From CAYJAZ01 sp964368455 (GTDB lineage: Bacteria; Desulfobacterota; Desulfovibrionia; Desulfovibrionales; Desulfovibrionaceae): a DNA stretch of 14,802 nucleotides. The notes beneath the pieces were generated by a model that was not told where the DNA came from, did not search any database, and saw nothing but the letters and a program-made list of their open reading frames with translations. A program made the position numbers and the translations under genes. Every line of letters starts with the position of its first letter. The stretch's first letter is position 1. The stretch spans positions 1-14,802 of the forward strand of contig CAYJAZ010000039.1 of the NCBI GenBank assembly GCA_964368455.1, written 5' to 3'. This document shows, piece after piece, positions 13,084-14,802 of this stretch.

Positions 13084-14253
13084 ATGAATGTTCTCGCTCT
13101 ATTAGCTCTATTAGCAGCTTTTCCGCCTTTGACAATTGATATGTATTTGCCATCTTTTCCTATTTTGCAAGAAGCCTGGAATGTGTCCTATAGTGAAATC
13201 AGTCGTTCTCTCACTATTTTTATGATTGCTTTCAGCTCCTTCTTACTCGTTCATGGCCCTCTTTCAGATAGATTTGGCCGTAAACCAGTTCTAAAATACG
13301 GAATATTGCTTTATATACTAGGCACTATTATGTGTGCAATGTCAAACTCACTTCAAACTTTTCTTATCGCAAGAGCTTTGCAGGGTGCGGGTGCGGCGGC
13401 GGCTTCAGCTTTATCTTTAGCCATAGCAAAAGATTTATTTGAAGGCGTGCAAAGGCAAAAAATATTAGGTTATATAGGCGTTCTTATGACATTTTGCCCA
13501 ATGATTGCTCCAACTATTGGTGGTGCTATTATTCAATTTTTGTCATGGAGATGGATATTTATACTTAAAATCTTTGTCGCTATAATTGCTTTATATGGGG
13601 TTTCTAAAATAGAAGAACCTCTCACAGAATTTACTAAGGGTGGTGTAATTTCTGTTGCCAAACGTTATATCGTAGTTTTCAAAAATGTACGTTTCACTGT
13701 TCTTGCTATTGCTTTTGCAACTGTTGTATTGCCACATTTTGGCTTTATTGGCGGAGCAGCAGGGATGTATATGAATGGATTTGGCGTTTCAGAACAAGCA
13801 TTTGGTTTATATTTTGCTTTCAATGCTATGGGTTTTATGACAGGTTCTTTTGTGTGTACACAAATAGGCCATCTAATTAAACCTATGCAGAACCTTATTT
13901 TCTCATTGTGTACGATTTTTACAGCTGGCGTCACCTTGCATATTCTTGGCGGAACAGCACCGTGGACTCTTGCACTCCCAATGATATTTTCATCATTTGC
14001 AGTCGGATTTTCACGCCCTGTTGGTAATTCCATGATTTTAGATCAAGTAAACCAAGACGTTGGTGCAGCCTCTGGCCTTATGACATTTCTTATGTTTGCA
14101 GTTGGAGCTATAGCTATAGAAATCATTTCAATGGATTGGCCTAATAAGCCAGTAACTCTAGGTTCAATGGCAATAGTTGGTGCTTTGATTCCTTTGATAA
14201 CCTTTGTAATTTTCAGTAAAAAAGGCATTATAATTCAAAGTTCTGAAAAATAA
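13084..14253 (+). CDS. MFS transporter, Bcr/CflA (DHA1) family
   Basis: A 389-residue, 12-segment major facilitator protein of the inner membrane. The N-terminus P-P-L-T-I-D-M-Y-L-P-S-F-P (15-27) and motif A, G-P-L-S-D-R-F-G-R-K-P (58-68), are characteristic of the Bcr/CflA drug:proton antiporter group. A P-x-x-A-P-x-x-G-G motif (PMIAPTIGG, residues 139-147) in segment 5 fits the antiporter motif C of 12-segment exporters. The ribosome site before the start is weak (only a GAG about nine bases upstream), so expression may be low or the start may differ. It lies 255 bp past the glycyl radical enzyme, across the inverted-repeat element, so cotranscription is uncertain. In this setting it could export a toxic or waste product of the pathway, but Bcr/CflA proteins are often general multidrug exporters. 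Confidence 0.88.
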   Translation: MNVLALLALLAAFPPLTIDMYLPSFPILQEAWNVSYSEISRSLTIFMIAFSSFLLVHGPLSDRFGRKPVLKYGILLYILGTIMCAMSNSLQTFLIARALQGAGAAAASALSLAIAKDLFEGVQRQKILGYIGVLMTFCPMIAPTIGGAIIQFLSWRWIFILKIFVAIIALYGVSKIEEPLTEFTKGGVISVAKRYIVVFKNVRFTVLAIAFATVVLPHFGFIGGAAGMYMNGFGVSEQAFGLYFAFNAMGFMTGSFVCTQIGHLIKPMQNLIFSLCTIFTAGVTLHILGGTAPWTLALPMIFSSFAVGFSRPVGNSMILDQVNQDVGAASGLMTFLMFAVGAIAIEIISMDWPNKPVTLGSMAIVGALIPLITFVIFSKKGIIIQSSEK

Positions 14254-14395
14254 ATCTAAATAAATGCTTATTAAAAATGATTTAAGTTGTGAATAGTAAA
14301 AACTGGATCTAGATGAAAATAATGCAATGACTATAAATAAGTTAACATTATGAACTTCAGTTTTCGTTCTAATTTTTAAATATTTAGGAGATATG
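14254..14395. other. gap between the two MFS genes
   Basis: This holds 142 AT-rich bases with a ribosome site (AGGAG, 14386-14390) at the end. I see no hairpin terminator, no GG-N10-GC promoter and no copy of the GTGTC-N6-GATTACAC site. Confidence 0.5.
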
Positions 14396-14802
14396 ATGAG
14401 TCAAAGTAATCGTACTTATGGTTGGTCTGTCGTTAGTGCAGCATGGTTAGCCCTATTCTGCTTATTTGGTTATCGTGCAACTTTTTCTATTCTAAAAATA
14501 CCTATGAGTGCTAGTATGGGCTGGACTCAGGCCGAAGTATCATTAGGATATTCCTTTATGATGGTGCTTTATGCTCTTTCTTCATTTGGTTGCGGACTTG
14601 TTCTAGATAAATGGGGAACAAGACCAGTATACTTAGTTGGTGCTATCTTAGGTGGTGCTGGTTTCTATGTAACAAGTTATGCTGACAGTCTCATTTTCTA
14701 CTTCCTTTCCTTTGGTGTTTTAGCTGGTATCGCAACAGGTATGTTGTGGGTTTCTTCTACAGTATCTGTTCGTCAATGGTTTGTTGGCGGCAGTTATGCT
14801 AA
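14396..14802 (+). CDS. MFS transporter, N-terminal part (cut by window end)
   Basis: The frame runs open from 14396 to the end of the window, 135 codons and two bases, beginning MSQSNRTYGWSVVSAAW. It is hydrophobic, with about four membrane segments visible. The loop after segment 2 has L-D-K-W-G-T-R-P, the MFS motif A region, and the last visible stretch R-Q-W-F-V-G resembles the R-x-W-F motif of monocarboxylate/oxalate-formate (OFA-like) transporters. An ATG at 14393 is only two bases after AGGAG; the next ATG at 14396 has five-base spacing and is the better start. A carboxylate or sulfonate substrate would suit the locus, but only about a third of the protein is visible. Confidence 0.82.
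   Translation, partial: MSQSNRTYGWSVVSAAWLALFCLFGYRATFSILKIPMSASMGWTQAEVSLGYSFMMVLYALSSFGCGLVLDKWGTRPVYLVGAILGGAGFYVTSYADSLIFYFLSFGVLAGIATGMLWVSSTVSVRQWFVGGSYA

Noticed and set aside
13665..14033. A 122-codon minus-strand frame opposite the Bcr/CflA gene.
   Set aside because: It is antisense to clear MFS membrane segments, and no ribosome site was found; it is a shadow frame.
1..14802. CRISPR array, insertion sequence transposase or rRNA.
   Set aside because: No regularly spaced direct repeats, transposase frames or rRNA-like sequence were seen on either strand.

Overview
The window looks like an accessory metabolic locus of an AT-rich, strictly anaerobic Gram-negative bacterium. The evidence is an oxygen-sensitive glycyl radical enzyme with its activase, a periplasmic TRAP uptake system with a cleavable signal peptide, a sigma-54-dependent activator and a Bcr/CflA-type exporter. 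An AT-rich member of, or relative of, Desulfovibrionaceae or another gut proteobacterium would fit, but no marker gene fixes the taxon.

Layout. Bases 1-23 are the 3' end of a tRNA, followed by a strong two-way terminator (38-80). A minus-strand short-chain dehydrogenase (148-1002) diverges from a plus-strand unit: TRAP large permease dctM (1214-2494), binding protein dctP (2513-3538), a 16-bp intercistronic hairpin, glycerol dehydrogenase-type gldA (3637-4746) and TRAP small permease dctQ (4772-5287). Three minus-strand genes follow: a DUF4037 nucleotidyltransferase-like protein (5323-6309), a DUF4125-like protein with an internal repeat (6388-6945), and a PAS-AAA+-Fis sigma-54 activator (7067-8473), with a rho-independent terminator between the last two.

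The 824-bp control region (8474-9297) holds a perfect TGTGA-N6-TCACA (CRP/FNR-family) box, repeated 19-bp GTGTC-N6-GATTACAC sites and a GG-N10-GC sigma-54 promoter. They sit upstream of a radical SAM activase (9298-10221) and an 810-residue glycyl radical enzyme (10396-12828). After it come a cluster of nested inverted repeats (12873-13024), a Bcr/CflA-family MFS transporter (13084-14253) and the first part of a second MFS transporter (14396 to the window end).

Inferred working model: TRAP imports a small acid (carboxylate or sulfonate); the activator, with a global CRP/FNR-type regulator, switches on the activase and glycyl radical enzyme; GldA and the SDR handle carbonyl/alcohol products; the MFS proteins export or exchange products. 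The most notable point is that the enzyme's thiyl-radical loop reads G-C-T-L-H-x-V-P-G-K-T. It keeps the frame of the dehydratase/lyase loop (G-C-V-E-P-x-x-P-G-K-T) but has Leu in place of the catalytic Glu and His in place of Pro, and the activase has SGGDC instead of SGGEP. The substrate therefore cannot be read off known family members and may be new.
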